Assembly: GCA_037179515.1 (NCBI GenBank)
Contig: JAXCGZ010002355.1
Coordinates: 1-64,000 of the forward strand
Direction of reading: 5' to 3'
Length of the DNA: 64,000 nt
Source: Halocaridina rubra
Taxonomy: Eukaryota > Arthropoda > Malacostraca > Decapoda > Atyidae
Shown here: in pieces, positions 10,016 to 20,755 of the stretch
Position numbering within the stretch: the first letter of the stretch is position 1
How the letters are laid out: each line of letters begins with the position of its first letter
The notes under the pieces: generated by a model
Database searches by the model: none
What the model was told of the DNA's origin: nothing
Seen by the model: the letters and a program-made list of their open reading frames with translations, nothing else
Translations under genes and position numbers: made by a program

Positions 10016-11773
10016 TCAGAGAAGTAATCTCGACTGACTAGTCAAATTTAGGCTAACAGCACCAGCTTCCTCATTTGAGGGTAACGACCGTCGACTTAGT
10101 AGATCAGCAAGGTCATTGTCCTTGCCATGAACATGTTGGACAGTGAATTTGAAAAGATTCAGGTAAAGTGCCCACCTTTTCAGGCGAGGATTTAGCTTGT
10201 CTGCAGTCTGTAAATATTGGAGAGGTCGGTGGTTGGTTCTCAGTGTAAAATGTTGGCCATACAGATGGACTTCAAATTTCTTTATGGCCCAATATGCAGC
10301 TAGAGCTTCCTTCTCCACGGTGGAGTAATTTCGCTCTGCAGGGCGAAGCGTGCGGTTTGCATATCGCACAGGAGCTACTTCTGCTGATTTGTCTGATTGG
10401 GCTTGCAAGAGCACGGCACCCAGGCCTTCGTCTGAGGCGTCGGTCTGCAAGATAAATGGAAAATCAGGGTTCACCAATTGTAATACTGGCTCACCCAACA
10501 ATGCTTCTCGGAGCTTGAAAACTGCTCTCTCCGCTTCATCTGTCCATTGGACAGGGGAGGTTTTACTTTGCTTCGAGGAGGTCATTTGCTGCAAAGGGGC
10601 AGCGATAGCATTAAAGTGTTGAATGAACCGTTGGTAGTAGCCAACACTACCCAGGAATGATCTCAGTTGAGTGACAGTGGCAGGTTTCTCCATATCCTTA
10701 ATAGCTTGTACCCTGTCATGTAAAGGGGACATAACTCCTTCTCCAACCACATGCCCGAGATACTGCAATTGTGTGAAACCAATCTCACATTTGGAAGGCT
10801 TTAAATGAAGTCCATGCTGGTTCAGATGAGTAAGAACTCTGCGGAGGGTCTCGAGGTGCGATGACCAATCCTGAGAATGCACCAGGATGTTGTCTATAAA
10901 GCACGAAACATTGTCGAGATCCTGTAGTACTATCCTCATGAGTCTGCTGAAGCAGCCAGGGGCATTTACCATACCAAAAGGCATGACCCTGAACTGATAT
11001 AGACCATATCTTGTGGAAAAAGCTGTAAGAGGCTTGGTAGTCTCGCTCAACTCAGTTTGCCAAAATCCACTGGCCAGATCCAACTTGGACAGGTAACGGG
11101 CTTGAGAAAGCAACGAGAAAATATGCTCGGCGTCAGTAATGGGCTCTCCATCAAAGATGGTACGGGAGTTAAGCTTGCGACAGTCAAGGCAGAACCTGTG
11201 ACTGCCATCTCGCTTACGCACTGCCAGTAACGGCGAACACCAAGGCGAAATGCTCTTTTCAACTATTCCGAGGCGGACCCAAGTGTCAAGATCTTCCTTC
11301 AGCTGTAAGGACAGCTGGTGGGGAAGACCATAGGAATGCCGAAATGGCTCTGGGTCAGTCAATCTGACATGATGCTCAAGGGTAGTGGTAATGCCTGGGA
11401 GGTCGTTGAAGACGTTCTCATAGTCCTCTAATAGCTTGTTCAGCTGTTCCCGTTGACTCGGTTGCAGTCTGGAGTTAATAATGCAATTACTCACACTTTC
11501 TTTTTGGTGTGTGGGAATGGCAGGATCCTTACCATCATCAAAAGCTAAGCTTATGTCTTCAATTGCAAGGGTGGTGGCTGCGGCCAGATGGGCTTCTTCC
11601 GAAAAACTCCACTCCCGTAAGTCTGTCTCCACTGCAAGGGTGGAGTATTCCAATATTGGAAGTAAGGGGTGGCTATAATGGAGCACCTGTGTTGCTGCAG
11701 CCTCGGAGGTTCTGTTGATACTGGGGGCATCTATAGGGGTTGCTGAGAGTGCCAGCGCAGGATCCCTGTGGGC
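10016..11773 (-). pseudogene. E2 pol 3' part: reverse transcriptase and RNase H
   Basis: This frame continues directly from the integrase frame after a TAG at 11,774-11,776. The RT shows SPWCSPLLAVRKRDGSHRFC, LDLASGFWQTEL, AFSTRYGLYQF, MPFGMVNAPGCFSRLM and a catalytic box FIDNILV. The expected second Asp of Y/F-x-DD is Asn here. RNase H shows QTDASDEGLGAVL, EKEALAAYWAIKKF, TNHRPLQYL (Asp expected in place of that Asn) and NDLADLLSR. Two lost acidic residues suggest a dead enzyme. The protein ends shortly after RNase H, with no integrase downstream, unlike standard gypsy. Confidence 0.88.
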
Positions 11774-12505
11774 CTACGGGTCCTCACAATAAAGCTTCAG
11801 CTGGTTAATGTGGTATTTCCGGTTATTGCCATCAACATTTAGCACATAATTGTCAGGGGTGACCCGGTGTACCACAGTGTATGGTCCTTTCCAGCGTAGC
11901 ATTAGCTTGCGGGTATCTGTTGGAAGAAGTAACAGAGCTCGATCTACGGGTGTCAGGGCACGATGCCGCACACGCTTGTCAAAGAGGAGCTTGGCAGTCT
12001 GCTGGTGACCCTTGATGGCTAATTGTGCAGTTTTCCAAGCCTTTTTGAGATGAGACGAAAACTTCAGAATATACTCATGAACGTCCCTATCGTCATCTTC
12101 GATGGTAGGTGAATCCCAACATTCTGCCAAGAATTCTACTGGGCCTCTGACCTTATGACCATAAATCAGCTCAAAAGGCGAGTATCCAGTAGTGTCGTGG
12201 GGCGTATCTCTGAAGGAGAAAAGTGCAGCGGGGACGTACTTGTCCCACTGCCTAGGTATATCTATCACTAGCTTGCACAAACATCGCTTCAATGTCCCGT
12301 TATAGCGTTCGCATGCTCCATTTGATTGGGCATGATAGACACTCGTACGAATGTGCTTCATTTCTAAAAGGTTACAGAAAGCCTCAAAGGGCCTACTTGT
12401 AAACTGACTTCCATTGTCAGAAGTGACCTGCTCAGGAAAGCCAACCCTGGAGCAGATTTCAAATAGGGCATGAGCGACTGCTTTAGTTGTGATAGAAGAC
12501 AGTGT
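11774..12505 (-). pseudogene. E2 pol middle part: integrase catalytic core (second Asp and Glu) and C-terminal module
   Basis: The frame is open from about 12,505, just after the short insertion. It contains VTSDNGSQFTSRPF (second catalytic Asp), YHAQSNGACERYNGTLKR (Glu), FRDTPHDTTGYSPFELIYG, and a GPY/F-like module (RWKGPYTVVHRVTPDNYVLN, YHINQLKLY). It ends at a TAG and the same frame continues into RT. All three E2 segments share one codon phase, so the ancestor was probably a single long ORF. It binds viral-type cDNA ends during insertion (family knowledge). Confidence 0.88.
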
Positions 12506-12661
12506 TGATACTATCCTAACTTATCTGTAGAAGTTAGCTTAGGCCCCTCTAGACAGACAAGTAAGCTGGTTGTAGGAAAGGGCAAATGCTTTCTGCATGT
12601 CAGTAAATACTAGATCTAATCTGTAAGGTTTTGTAAGCTACAGGTTAGGCAAAATCATGTG
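12503..12661. mobile_element. Short insertion in the E2 integrase core, possible MITE
   Basis: About 150-160 bp interrupt the integrase between the strand bearing the first catalytic Asp (LATRYPDAV) and the next segment (LSSITTKAVAHALF). The ends carry imperfect inverted repeats (minus strand GCCTAACCTGTAG near one end, CTACAGATAAGTTAGGA near the other). It brings an in-frame stop but keeps codon phase. I could not settle the exact ends or a target duplication. Confidence 0.6.
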
Positions 12662-14323
12662 CACTGCATCTGGGTACCTTGTTGCCAGGTAGACATATAC
12701 CAGGAGGAACTGTTTCCCCGTGGATGAAGCTGGATTAATCGGACCTAATATGTCAATAGCGACCTTGGAAAATGGCTCCATTGAGAGCTTAGTTATGCCC
12801 AGGGGAACTTTCGGTACCGGTGCCGTTGAGGTGGATTGACAGACAGGGCAGGAGCCTACATATCTGTCTACCTCGGCGTACATGTTTGGCCATGCAAAAG
12901 CCTTCTGAAGGACGTGCCGAGTTTTTGCTTTGCCTCTGTGTCCACTCAGGGGTAAATGGTGTGCCACATACATAGCCTGGCGGCGCAACAAAGTGGTCAC
13001 CACCAACTGTTTAAAGGTGTGGCCATCTTTAGTCACATGCCTACGAAGTACTCCATCTTCAAGGGCGTAAGTGATCTGGCCTCCTCCTCTCACCGTGAAG
13101 GTCCTTCCCTCGCTGGCCTGCTGCATCCAGCGTTTGAGGCTGGGGCAGTCTTGCTGCAATTTGGCAAAGTCTGGACGGGACTTCAATGGCTCTAGAGGTG
13201 CATCATCTGGTAAAGGAGGGGGAAACTCTCCGCATTCCACATTACGTGTACTGACTGCAGCAGACTCAATGGAGTCAGTTGGAGAATCGTACATATTCTT
13301 GGCATCGAGGACAGGAGTTGCTGCTGAAATGGCTTCATGTGGCTTCCCCCGAGGGAAGTTAAAACGAGAAATGTCCTTATGGTAGAGGTCGGCCTGGAAA
13401 GTAGGAACTAGGTTCAGTGTGCGACCCATCAAGACAGGGTACATAAGCCCAATCATTGCCACAGCTGGGGCTTTTCCCTTGTAGTATTTGCAATCCAAGT
13501 TAATGACACAGCAGCGTCGTATTTGGGTTGTTCCTTCAGCAACCCGCACATGAACGACTTTGCTGGTAAAATCTTCATCCCTGACGAATTTCTCATCAAC
13601 AAGTATGCCATTGGCCCCAGTGTCAAGGGCTATCTCAGCTTCCACACCATTTATGGTTTCTAGGCATTTTGGGATCATTTCCAGATCATCATGTTCGATG
13701 AATTCCACATTGGCAAGTTTGTGTGGTGGTTCCTCGGCATTATCCTCATTGGCCCTTTCTGGCCCTGTTTCCACAACATAGGCTGAGTGAGTGGCCAGAC
13801 GGCTATGTGGGCCGCCGCTGTGTGAGGGAGCGTGGTGGCTCTTAGAGTTTGGCAGAAAACCCTGAGAAGGTGGAGCAGAGTAATGGCCTTTGCCTCTTAA
13901 CTGCTGAGGCTTAGGTCTTACCGGGTCATCCTTCTTGAGTGTGGGTGCATGGCCGTAATAAGGCTTAGGAGTGTGAGGAGGAAGAGCTGGACGATTGAAG
14001 TTCTGCGAGGGGCTCTTGTGCTTCCCGTTCCTGTAATCTCTATTTCCGGATAAAGGACTACTGTCTGGGATTCCCGCTCGAAGCCGAGCAAGCGCAAGCT
14101 CATGTTCACGTTGTGCTTGTGCCTCCTCACGTTGTGCTTGTGCCTCATCACGTTGTGCTTGTGCCTCATCACTTGCTCTCTTCTCCAGCTTATCTCGGCG
14201 CTCAACCATCTTCTCATGAGCCCATTCGAAGAGCTTCTGTCTTGGGGAAAAACCGTATCTCTCACCCCTAGCAATCATTATGTCCAGGTAACGCTCCTCA
14301 TCGAATGTTTTGATGGTTTCCAT
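12638..14323 (-). pseudogene. E2 gag-protease-integrase N-terminal part
   Basis: The ATG is at 14,323; 561 codons run to a stop inside the short insertion. Residues 1-110 are a gag-like start with DEAQAQR heptads (about 52-73), and 110-200 a Pro/His/Ser-rich linker without CCHC knuckles. An aspartic protease centres on LDTGANG (233-239). A linker with PSLKRWM...YALEDGVLRRHV, typical of the stretch before integrase, is followed by the integrase HHCC zinc domain (about 455-497, SGHRGKAKTRH...CPVC) and the first catalytic Asp in VAIDILGPI (about 524). Finding integrase right after protease, with RT downstream, is the unusual point. Confidence 0.9.
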
Positions 14324-14523
14324 GTTTGGTTCCTAAACAGTCAATAACGAAGTGCCAAAACAACCACAAAAAAAAAAAAAAATCTCTACAATACAGTAGT
14401 AGAAAAAAAAAATGAAAGAACCACACAACACTAAGGAGAGGAAGAAAAAAAAATTCAACACCACAATTCATACTTAAACATAAAAGTGATCTCAAAACCT
14501 CACCATAAAAGTGACTCAAAATA

Positions 14524-14934
14524 CAATCAAGTGCAACAGCAGCAAAATGTAGCAAAACAGTGCATGAAACACTGGCATTACAGAATGGCAGTTGTGCCAG
14601 CTTAACAGCAATACGTGACAGTACCTGCAGTTATGGTGCAAATGAAAGGAATGAGCAACACAATCAAGTGCAACAGCAACAAAATGTTGCAAAACAGTGC
14701 ATGAAACACTGGTAATACAGAATGGCAGTCGTGCCTGCTTAACAGCAATATGTGGCAGTACCTGCGGTAATCGTGCAAATGAAAGGAATGAGCAACACAA
14801 TCAAGTGCAACAGCAACAAAATGTTGCAAAACAGTACATGAAACTCTGGTAATACAGAATGGCAGTCGTGTCTGCTTAACAGCAATATGTGGCAGTACCT
14901 GCGGTTATGGTGAAAATGAGAGGAATGAGCAATA
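14524..14934. repeat. Three tandem 137-bp units in the E2 leader
   Basis: Units start at about 14,524, 14,661 and 14,798, with the same sequence and period as in the E1 leader. The short minus-strand ORFs here are by-products of the repeat. Confidence 0.9.
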
Positions 14935-15707
14935 AAGAATTTTACCGACTAGCACCCAGTGCCTGAGAGTACAAACAAGTACAGTATAGCGGTCGTGCCT
15001 GCGTATGAGCGCGTATATGGCAGTACCCACAAATAAAATGTCGTAAGTAAAATTCTGGAGTGTTACCAAAAGGGCACAGATCCTATGCAAAATACACCAA
15101 CGATAAGCTAACAGCTTACTAGGCAGCCAGATTACACATTTCTACTAGTAATGAGAACATTTATTTTCAAGTGACAACTCAGACACATGAAAGGCTTAGC
15201 CTAGGCTCGATAAATGACACCAAAGTTTTTCTTCCCAATCTATGAGCAGTCAATGCTTGAATATAAAACACAATTATAAGGAAAATAATATGCTTTCTCC
15301 CAATTCCTAAATCCCAAGGAAATATAAACAATTCCTAACAAGTATCACCCTTTAACGGATATATAAAAGACGAATGCTTTAAAACTCAATCTTATCACGC
15401 AAATAAATGAAATTTTAAATAACACGTCTTCTCGTCATGCAAAATTTCTAAAGTCTGTTACCACATAATCTCATGTAGATTTCCTGAAATATTGTTTACC
15501 ACATGGGAAACAAGAAAATATTAGTTACCATAATTAATATTGAAAATAAAGAAAAATTTCTTATCCGCAATGCCTCTAGTGCGAAAATATTCGTGTGCAG
15601 CCTAAGATTCATTCATTTCAATAATCGAGCCAATGGTAATCGGGTTTCATGTGCAATGTTAAAAAGCAAAATAAAAATAAATTTATAAAATCAGTCTGTC
15701 TGTTCGG

Positions 15708-15725
15708 GTCCCTGTTCGGGCGCCA
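15708..15725 (-). promoter_or_regulatory. E2 primer-binding site, tRNA-Lys type
   Basis: The minus strand reads TGGCGCCCGAACAGGGAC, a full 18-nt match to the well-known tRNA-Lys(3) primer-binding sequence, four bases downstream of the LTR end. It fixes the element's orientation and the LTR boundary. Confidence 0.93.
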
Positions 15726-16745
15726 ATCTTGTTGGGGTTAGGATGGTTGAGCGTTGTTAAGATTCTGTTTTACTAAGGGGACTCAAAGTACCGAGCTCGG
15801 TTAAGAGCTCACAAACAGACAGGATAGATATTTGTACTTGAACACCCCATCTCTATTACCATTAGTCGGTTAAATGAAACTCAGAATTCAACTTTCTTTT
15901 AATTTTGGAAATGCAATGACATTAAAAAATTTAATTTTCTAATTAAATTGTATGAAATGCTGCCTTGAAACCCGGAGGTGGTGAGCACGATTTCGTTTCC
16001 CGGCACCACGGACGTATGCCAAGACTTTGGCCTCAACTCGATGATTACCTCTGTCACACAGGCAGAGTAGAATACAGGACACTGCAATTTCAGAAACAGA
16101 AATGACCCACTGTTTATAATGGGAAACTGAAAGCATGAGCACACATATAATGAGTTTCCAATGTCATTCTACTGGATAAAAATATATTGGTTATTCACAG
16201 CTAACCAGAAATATTTATGCTACCATAATAGCATACAAAACCATTAAATCTTTACTGGTTTTAAAGGAAAATAATTTATTCACAATAAATGAAGAATAAG
16301 CAAGACAAATACAGTACTGTATGTATTCCTTAAATAGTGGGCAACCACAAAAGTTGCAATGCTTATTACTGATTTACAATTAATATGGTAAAACACTCTA
16401 TTTAGGGTAAAGGAAGAATCTACGAGATAAATACAGTATTCATTCACTTTTGGTTATGTTCCATACTATGATTAGATAGTTGGGGATAATCCATTTAAAA
16501 TCGTGAGAAAAAGTGGAGGTTTTATTACTCAAACTTAGATGTCCGACATGGCGTGTTCTACTCCAGTGAAAACAACAAAACAATAGTGCAATGCAAAGCG
16601 CACGAATTAATCAGCTCAAAAGTTATACATAACATTCCTCCCTCCAAGAAAAGACATACAAAACTTATCAAAAATGGATCAGAAAAATATCAACATACAA
16701 CAATCATTATACAGAAATATCAATATATTATGGCAACAAAAGACA

Positions 16746-17258
16746 TTACAAATTTAATTTTTCTGGTGGCTTAATAATTCTCTTTGATCTCCGTAATACT
16801 GGAGATGGTGATACAATCTGTTTATCATTCACACCACACCTTTCAGTTTCTGAGACTGTGTCTTCAGACTCAATACAATTACTATCAGGTTGAACTGAAA
16901 CATCACACTTTTGTGAAGATACTTCAACATCATTAGTGGAACTAGAGGCATAGGAATAATTACTTACATTCGAAGAACCTAAAGGCATTGGAGACTCTCT
17001 AGGTGTCTTAATACAAGTACCAGTAAATCTAGGCATAAGCTGATCATGATGCCTCTTCCATGATATATTACCAAAATCATGAACTTGCACCAAATAATTT
17101 CTTACACCAAGCACTTCAATAATTTTACCTTCAATCCAAGACTCTCCCTTCCCAAAATTTTTAGCAAAAACTGCATCACCAACATTGTACATATTTGTCC
17201 CTTCAGAGAAAACTTTCTTTGACAATTTTTCCAGGTCTCTGTCTTTGTTAGGGGACAT
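16746..17258 (-). pseudogene. F integrase C-terminal domain, in a shifted frame
   Basis: This 170-codon frame overlaps the end of the main F ORF in another phase. It carries the integrase C-terminal part: VGDAVFAKNFGKGESWIEGKI, EVLGVRNYLVQVHD, WKRHHDQLMPRF, then a Ser-rich tail ending RRSKRIIKPPEKLNL. The end of the main ORF reads as nonsense at this point. The break lies in a short C run near 17,255, consistent with a one-base indel rather than a designed frameshift. Confidence 0.85.
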
Positions 17259-20200
17259 TTTACAGATACTAAAGTTGTTTTAAAACATCTTCCAAATAGT
17301 AACTCTGCTGGTGATTTACCTATACCACTATGCATACTCTTTCTATAATTGTACAAAAATCTACAGATTCTAGTATTCAATGATCCACTGTTGAATTTAC
17401 TTAAGCCCTCTTTTAAAGTTCGAACTGCTCTTTCCGCCAACCCATTAGATGATGGATTGTATGGGGCAGGAGTTAAATGTTGAATACCATTTTTCTTATA
17501 AAAAGCTTTAATCTCCTCGGACACAAAATATGGAGCATTATCCGAGACAACAATGTCTGGAATACCAAAATTAGAAAATGTTTTTCTAAGCAATTCAATG
17601 GTAACACTTGAAGTCATTGAACTAGTAACTTGAACATCTAGAAACTTAGAATATGCATCTACAATTACAAGAAAATATTTGTTATTTATGGGTCCAGCAT
17701 AGTCAATGTGAAGTCTTGACCATGCCTTATCAGGGGTAGACCATGACAACACAGGAGCTTGGCTTGGTTGAAAATTTTTAAAACAAACTGGACAATTCTT
17801 TGTAATTTCAGAAATATCTTGGTCAATTTTAGGCCACCAAACCCAATTCCTAGCTTCTGCTTTCATCACATTTATCCCATTATGACCACTATGTAAGTGC
17901 TCAAGTATTTTACATCTTAAGCTGGTAGGTATTACAATTCTGTTTCTGTACAAAATTACATTGTCATATAAACTAAGATCAGATTTAACAGAACCATATT
18001 CATGTAATCTCAAATCATTTGTAGACCAACCAAATCTTATATTATGCATGAGTTGACCCAAAACCTCATCTTTCTGAGTACAATTTCTGATTTTTGAAAA
18101 AGAAATATCTTCAAAATCTAAAGCTTCAACTAACTTAATGTATTCATTTGGAGTCATGGATTTATGATCATCATCAATAGGCAACCTGCTAAGGGCATCA
18201 GCCACAACATTTTCTTTACCCACTTTGTAAGTAAGCTCAAAATCATATTGAGAGAGAAACAGTGCCCAACGCTGAATACGAGCATTGGCATTAGTAGGAA
18301 TATGACGCCCTTTGCCAAATAAACCTAAAAGTGGTTTATGGTCGGTCCTTGCTTCAAATTGTCTTCCAAGTAAAAAATATCTAAAGCGATTCAACCCAAA
18401 AACTAAGGCAAGCCCTTCTCGGTCAATTTGAGCATAGTTCTGTTCAGCTGATGTCAGTTTTTTACTAGCAAAATAAACTGGTAATTCTCTTCCATCAATT
18501 TTTTGCAACAATACACATCCTACACCAATAGGAGACGCATCCACTTCAACAACTAGTGGACTATTACCATCATAATTAGCCAAAAGGGGACCTTTTGATA
18601 AATCCGATTTTACAATTTCAAAAGCTTTGTTTTCAAGTTCAGACCATTTAAAAACTTTATTCTTTTTTAGCAATTCATACAAGGGGGCCAGCTTGGAAGA
18701 AAAATTCTTAATGAATTTACAATAATATGTCAACATTCCAATAAAAGATTGCAACTCTGCAACAGAAGTAGGGGGTGGAGAATCTAGAATAGCTTTGACC
18801 TTCTTAGGGGAAGGTTTGATTCCTTCACCTGAGATACAAAATCCAAGATATTCTAAAGAAGAAACCTTAACAGCACATTTTTTCTTGTTAATCTGAACAT
18901 TATGCTCTTGCAAAATTTTTAACACTTCAATAAACCTAAGATCATGCTGCTCTTCAGATTCACCACTTACAATAATGTCATCCAAATAAGCATCAACTCC
19001 CTCTACATCTTTCAACAGGTTAGCCATAAATCTCTGAAATATAGCTGGTGAAGAAGAAAGACCAAAAGGTAATCTTTTGTACTTAAACAAACCTTTATGT
19101 GTATTTACTACTAAATACTTTTGGCTTTCTTCACTCACAGAAATCTGTAAATATGCATTTTTTAAATCAATAGTAGAAAAAATCTTTCCCTTACCAATAG
19201 ATGCTAACAACTCATCTGTTTTAGGTAATGGATATTGGTCACATGATATACATTTATTCAATTCTTTAAAATCTCCACAGATACGTACAGACTCCTTATC
19301 CGATTTCAACACAGTAACAATGGGGGCAGCCCACTCACTATGGTTAACAGGCTCAACTATATCATCTACAATCAGTTTATTTAAAGCATCTTCAACTAAA
19401 GGTTTATAGTGAATTGGAACTGATCTGTGTTTTCTGAATTTTGGAACTACATCACTCTTAACATGAATGTGAGCTGTAATATCTGAAATGGGTTTATTAG
19501 GATTAACTTCATAATCATTCAACAATTCTACCACAGAACCATTGACTTTAGAAATTTTAGAAGAATCATTAATACCAGACAAATAAATACCTATTTTTGG
19601 CATCAAATCTTTGCCACATAAGTTAGAATTATGATTCCCTACAACATAAAATGTCTGTTTCACTTGCAGAGAATTATAGTAAACATCCACTCCAACTTTA
19701 CCCAAAACATTTATTTTGAGATCATCATAAGCATTTAACATTTTATTACAATCTACAATGGACAATCCCAAATTATGAACCCAATCTTTAGTCAAGGTAC
19801 TCACAGCAGCACCTGTATCCACCTCAAAAGGTACAAACTTACCATTAACCAAAATATTCACTTCATCTTTACCAATAGCATTGACATTTTTTACTGACAA
19901 CAGTCTTTCTTCATCAGTATCACTGGAAACTGCTACCTTGTCTACTGCTTTAACTTTAACCTTATGTTTTTTCTCAGAAGCCTTATTAAAACTTTCTTTT
20001 ACTGGCTTTGGCTTCACATTACCTTTGACATCTTTTGAAGCCTTCCAACAAACTTGTTTTAAATGTCCTTTCTTACCACATAAATTACATGTTAAATTCT
20101 TAAAGCGACATTTTGCACTATCATGAGGGTAACCACAGTGTTTACAAGAAACTGACTTACTCATGGGACCATTGGTTGGGGTTTTAACCTTTTGAACAAC

Positions 20201-20755
20201 ACCAGCCTTTTCAGAAACATAAGCTTGTTCAAAATTCAAAACTCTCTCAACTATTTGGATAGAAGACATAACCTTCAAATTTAAATTTTCAGCAACCAGA
20301 TTTGAAAAATAAACCTCATTTTCAAGAGCCATAAACAACTGATCCCGCACACGAGAATCAAAGTTGCTACCAAAATCACAGTCTTTGGCTAGACACTTCA
20401 GGTCTGCATACAAATCTTTTAATGTCTCACCTCCTTTTTTCCTCCTTTGTTGAAAAGCCAATAAACTTCTATGATAACTAGGCTTTACATCATAATGTGC
20501 CTTAAGTAATTTGCATAAATCCTCATACGACTTAGTATGTGGTAAATCTGGGGCACAAATGTTTCCTAAAATAGCATAAACTTCAGTACCAATAGAAACC
20601 AGAAGTAAATTTTTTTTACTATTTGCCTCAGTTATTTCCAAATTTAAAATATTTGCTTCCAACAAACTTAACCACAATTCAAAAGAAATCTTTGAAGGAT
20701 TAAAATGATCAATGTTCACTCTGCGGTTAGCCCTATTTTCATTTTCTTGAGGCAT
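17102..20755 (-). CDS. F gag-pol polyprotein (gag, protease, RT, RNase H, integrase core)
   Basis: A native ATG at 20,755 opens 1,217 codons. Gag includes two zinc knuckles (residues 204-236: CKHCGYPHDSAKC and CNLCGKKGHLKQVC). Protease centres on VDTGAAVSTL (about 312). RT shows EPVNHSEWAAPIV, FSTIDLKNAYLQI, LPFGLSSSPAIFQRFM and an intact catalytic YLDDIIV (about 590-596). RNase H has VEVDASPIGVGCVL, RTDHKPLLGL and VVADALSRLP. Integrase has the HHCC domain (about 953-990, LHSGHNGINV...CPVC) and D,D,E at about 1017 (LHIDYAGPI), 1071 (VVSDNAPYF) and 1107 (SSNGLAERAV). Catalytic residues look intact. The true C-terminus is frame-shifted near 17,255, so the last 35 or so residues are not native. 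Confidence 0.94.
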   Translation of the reverse strand: MPQENENRANRRVNIDHFNPSKISFELWLSLLEANILNLEITEANSKKNLLLVSIGTEVYAILGNICAPDLPHTKSYEDLCKLLKAHYDVKPSYHRSLLAFQQRRKKGGETLKDLYADLKCLAKDCDFGSNFDSRVRDQLFMALENEVYFSNLVAENLNLKVMSSIQIVERVLNFEQAYVSEKAGVVQKVKTPTNGPMSKSVSCKHCGYPHDSAKCRFKNLTCNLCGKKGHLKQVCWKASKDVKGNVKPKPVKESFNKASEKKHKVKVKAVDKVAVSSDTDEERLLSVKNVNAIGKDEVNILVNGKFVPFEVDTGAAVSTLTKDWVHNLGLSIVDCNKMLNAYDDLKINVLGKVGVDVYYNSLQVKQTFYVVGNHNSNLCGKDLMPKIGIYLSGINDSSKISKVNGSVVELLNDYEVNPNKPISDITAHIHVKSDVVPKFRKHRSVPIHYKPLVEDALNKLIVDDIVEPVNHSEWAAPIVTVLKSDKESVRICGDFKELNKCISCDQYPLPKTDELLASIGKGKIFSTIDLKNAYLQISVSEESQKYLVVNTHKGLFKYKRLPFGLSSSPAIFQRFMANLLKDVEGVDAYLDDIIVSGESEEQHDLRFIEVLKILQEHNVQINKKKCAVKVSSLEYLGFCISGEGIKPSPKKVKAILDSPPPTSVAELQSFIGMLTYYCKFIKNFSSKLAPLYELLKKNKVFKWSELENKAFEIVKSDLSKGPLLANYDGNSPLVVEVDASPIGVGCVLLQKIDGRELPVYFASKKLTSAEQNYAQIDREGLALVFGLNRFRYFLLGRQFEARTDHKPLLGLFGKGRHIPTNANARIQRWALFLSQYDFELTYKVGKENVVADALSRLPIDDDHKSMTPNEYIKLVEALDFEDISFSKIRNCTQKDEVLGQLMHNIRFGWSTNDLRLHEYGSVKSDLSLYDNVILYRNRIVIPTSLRCKILEHLHSGHNGINVMKAEARNWVWWPKIDQDISEITKNCPVCFKNFQPSQAPVLSWSTPDKAWSRLHIDYAGPINNKYFLVIVDAYSKFLDVQVTSSMTSSVTIELLRKTFSNFGIPDIVVSDNAPYFVSEEIKAFYKKNGIQHLTPAPYNPSSNGLAERAVRTLKEGLSKFNSGSLNTRICRFLYNYRKSMHSGIGKSPAELLFGRCFKTTLVSVKCPLTKTETWKNCQRKFSLKGQICTMLVMQFLLKILGRESLGLKVKLLKCLV

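Larger units (their letters stand above)
9394..15729 (-). mobile_element. Element E2 internal region: Ty3/gypsy-like retrotransposon with copia-like pol order
   Basis: It lies between two matching 1.94-kb LTRs. Reading on the minus strand: tRNA-Lys primer-binding site, 1.4-kb leader, a single gag-pol frame (14,323 to 10,016) interrupted by a roughly 150-bp insertion and one TAG, then a short 3' UTR. Domain order is gag, protease, integrase, RT, RNase H. RT and integrase sequences are of Ty3/gypsy type, while the order matches Ty1/copia. That combination is known from Gmr1-like elements. Confidence 0.85.

Noticed and set aside
15708..15725. Evidence for an infectious retrovirus because of the tRNA-Lys primer site
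   Set aside because: This site is also used by LTR retrotransposons. E has no recognisable envelope gene, and its pol order is unlike retroviruses.
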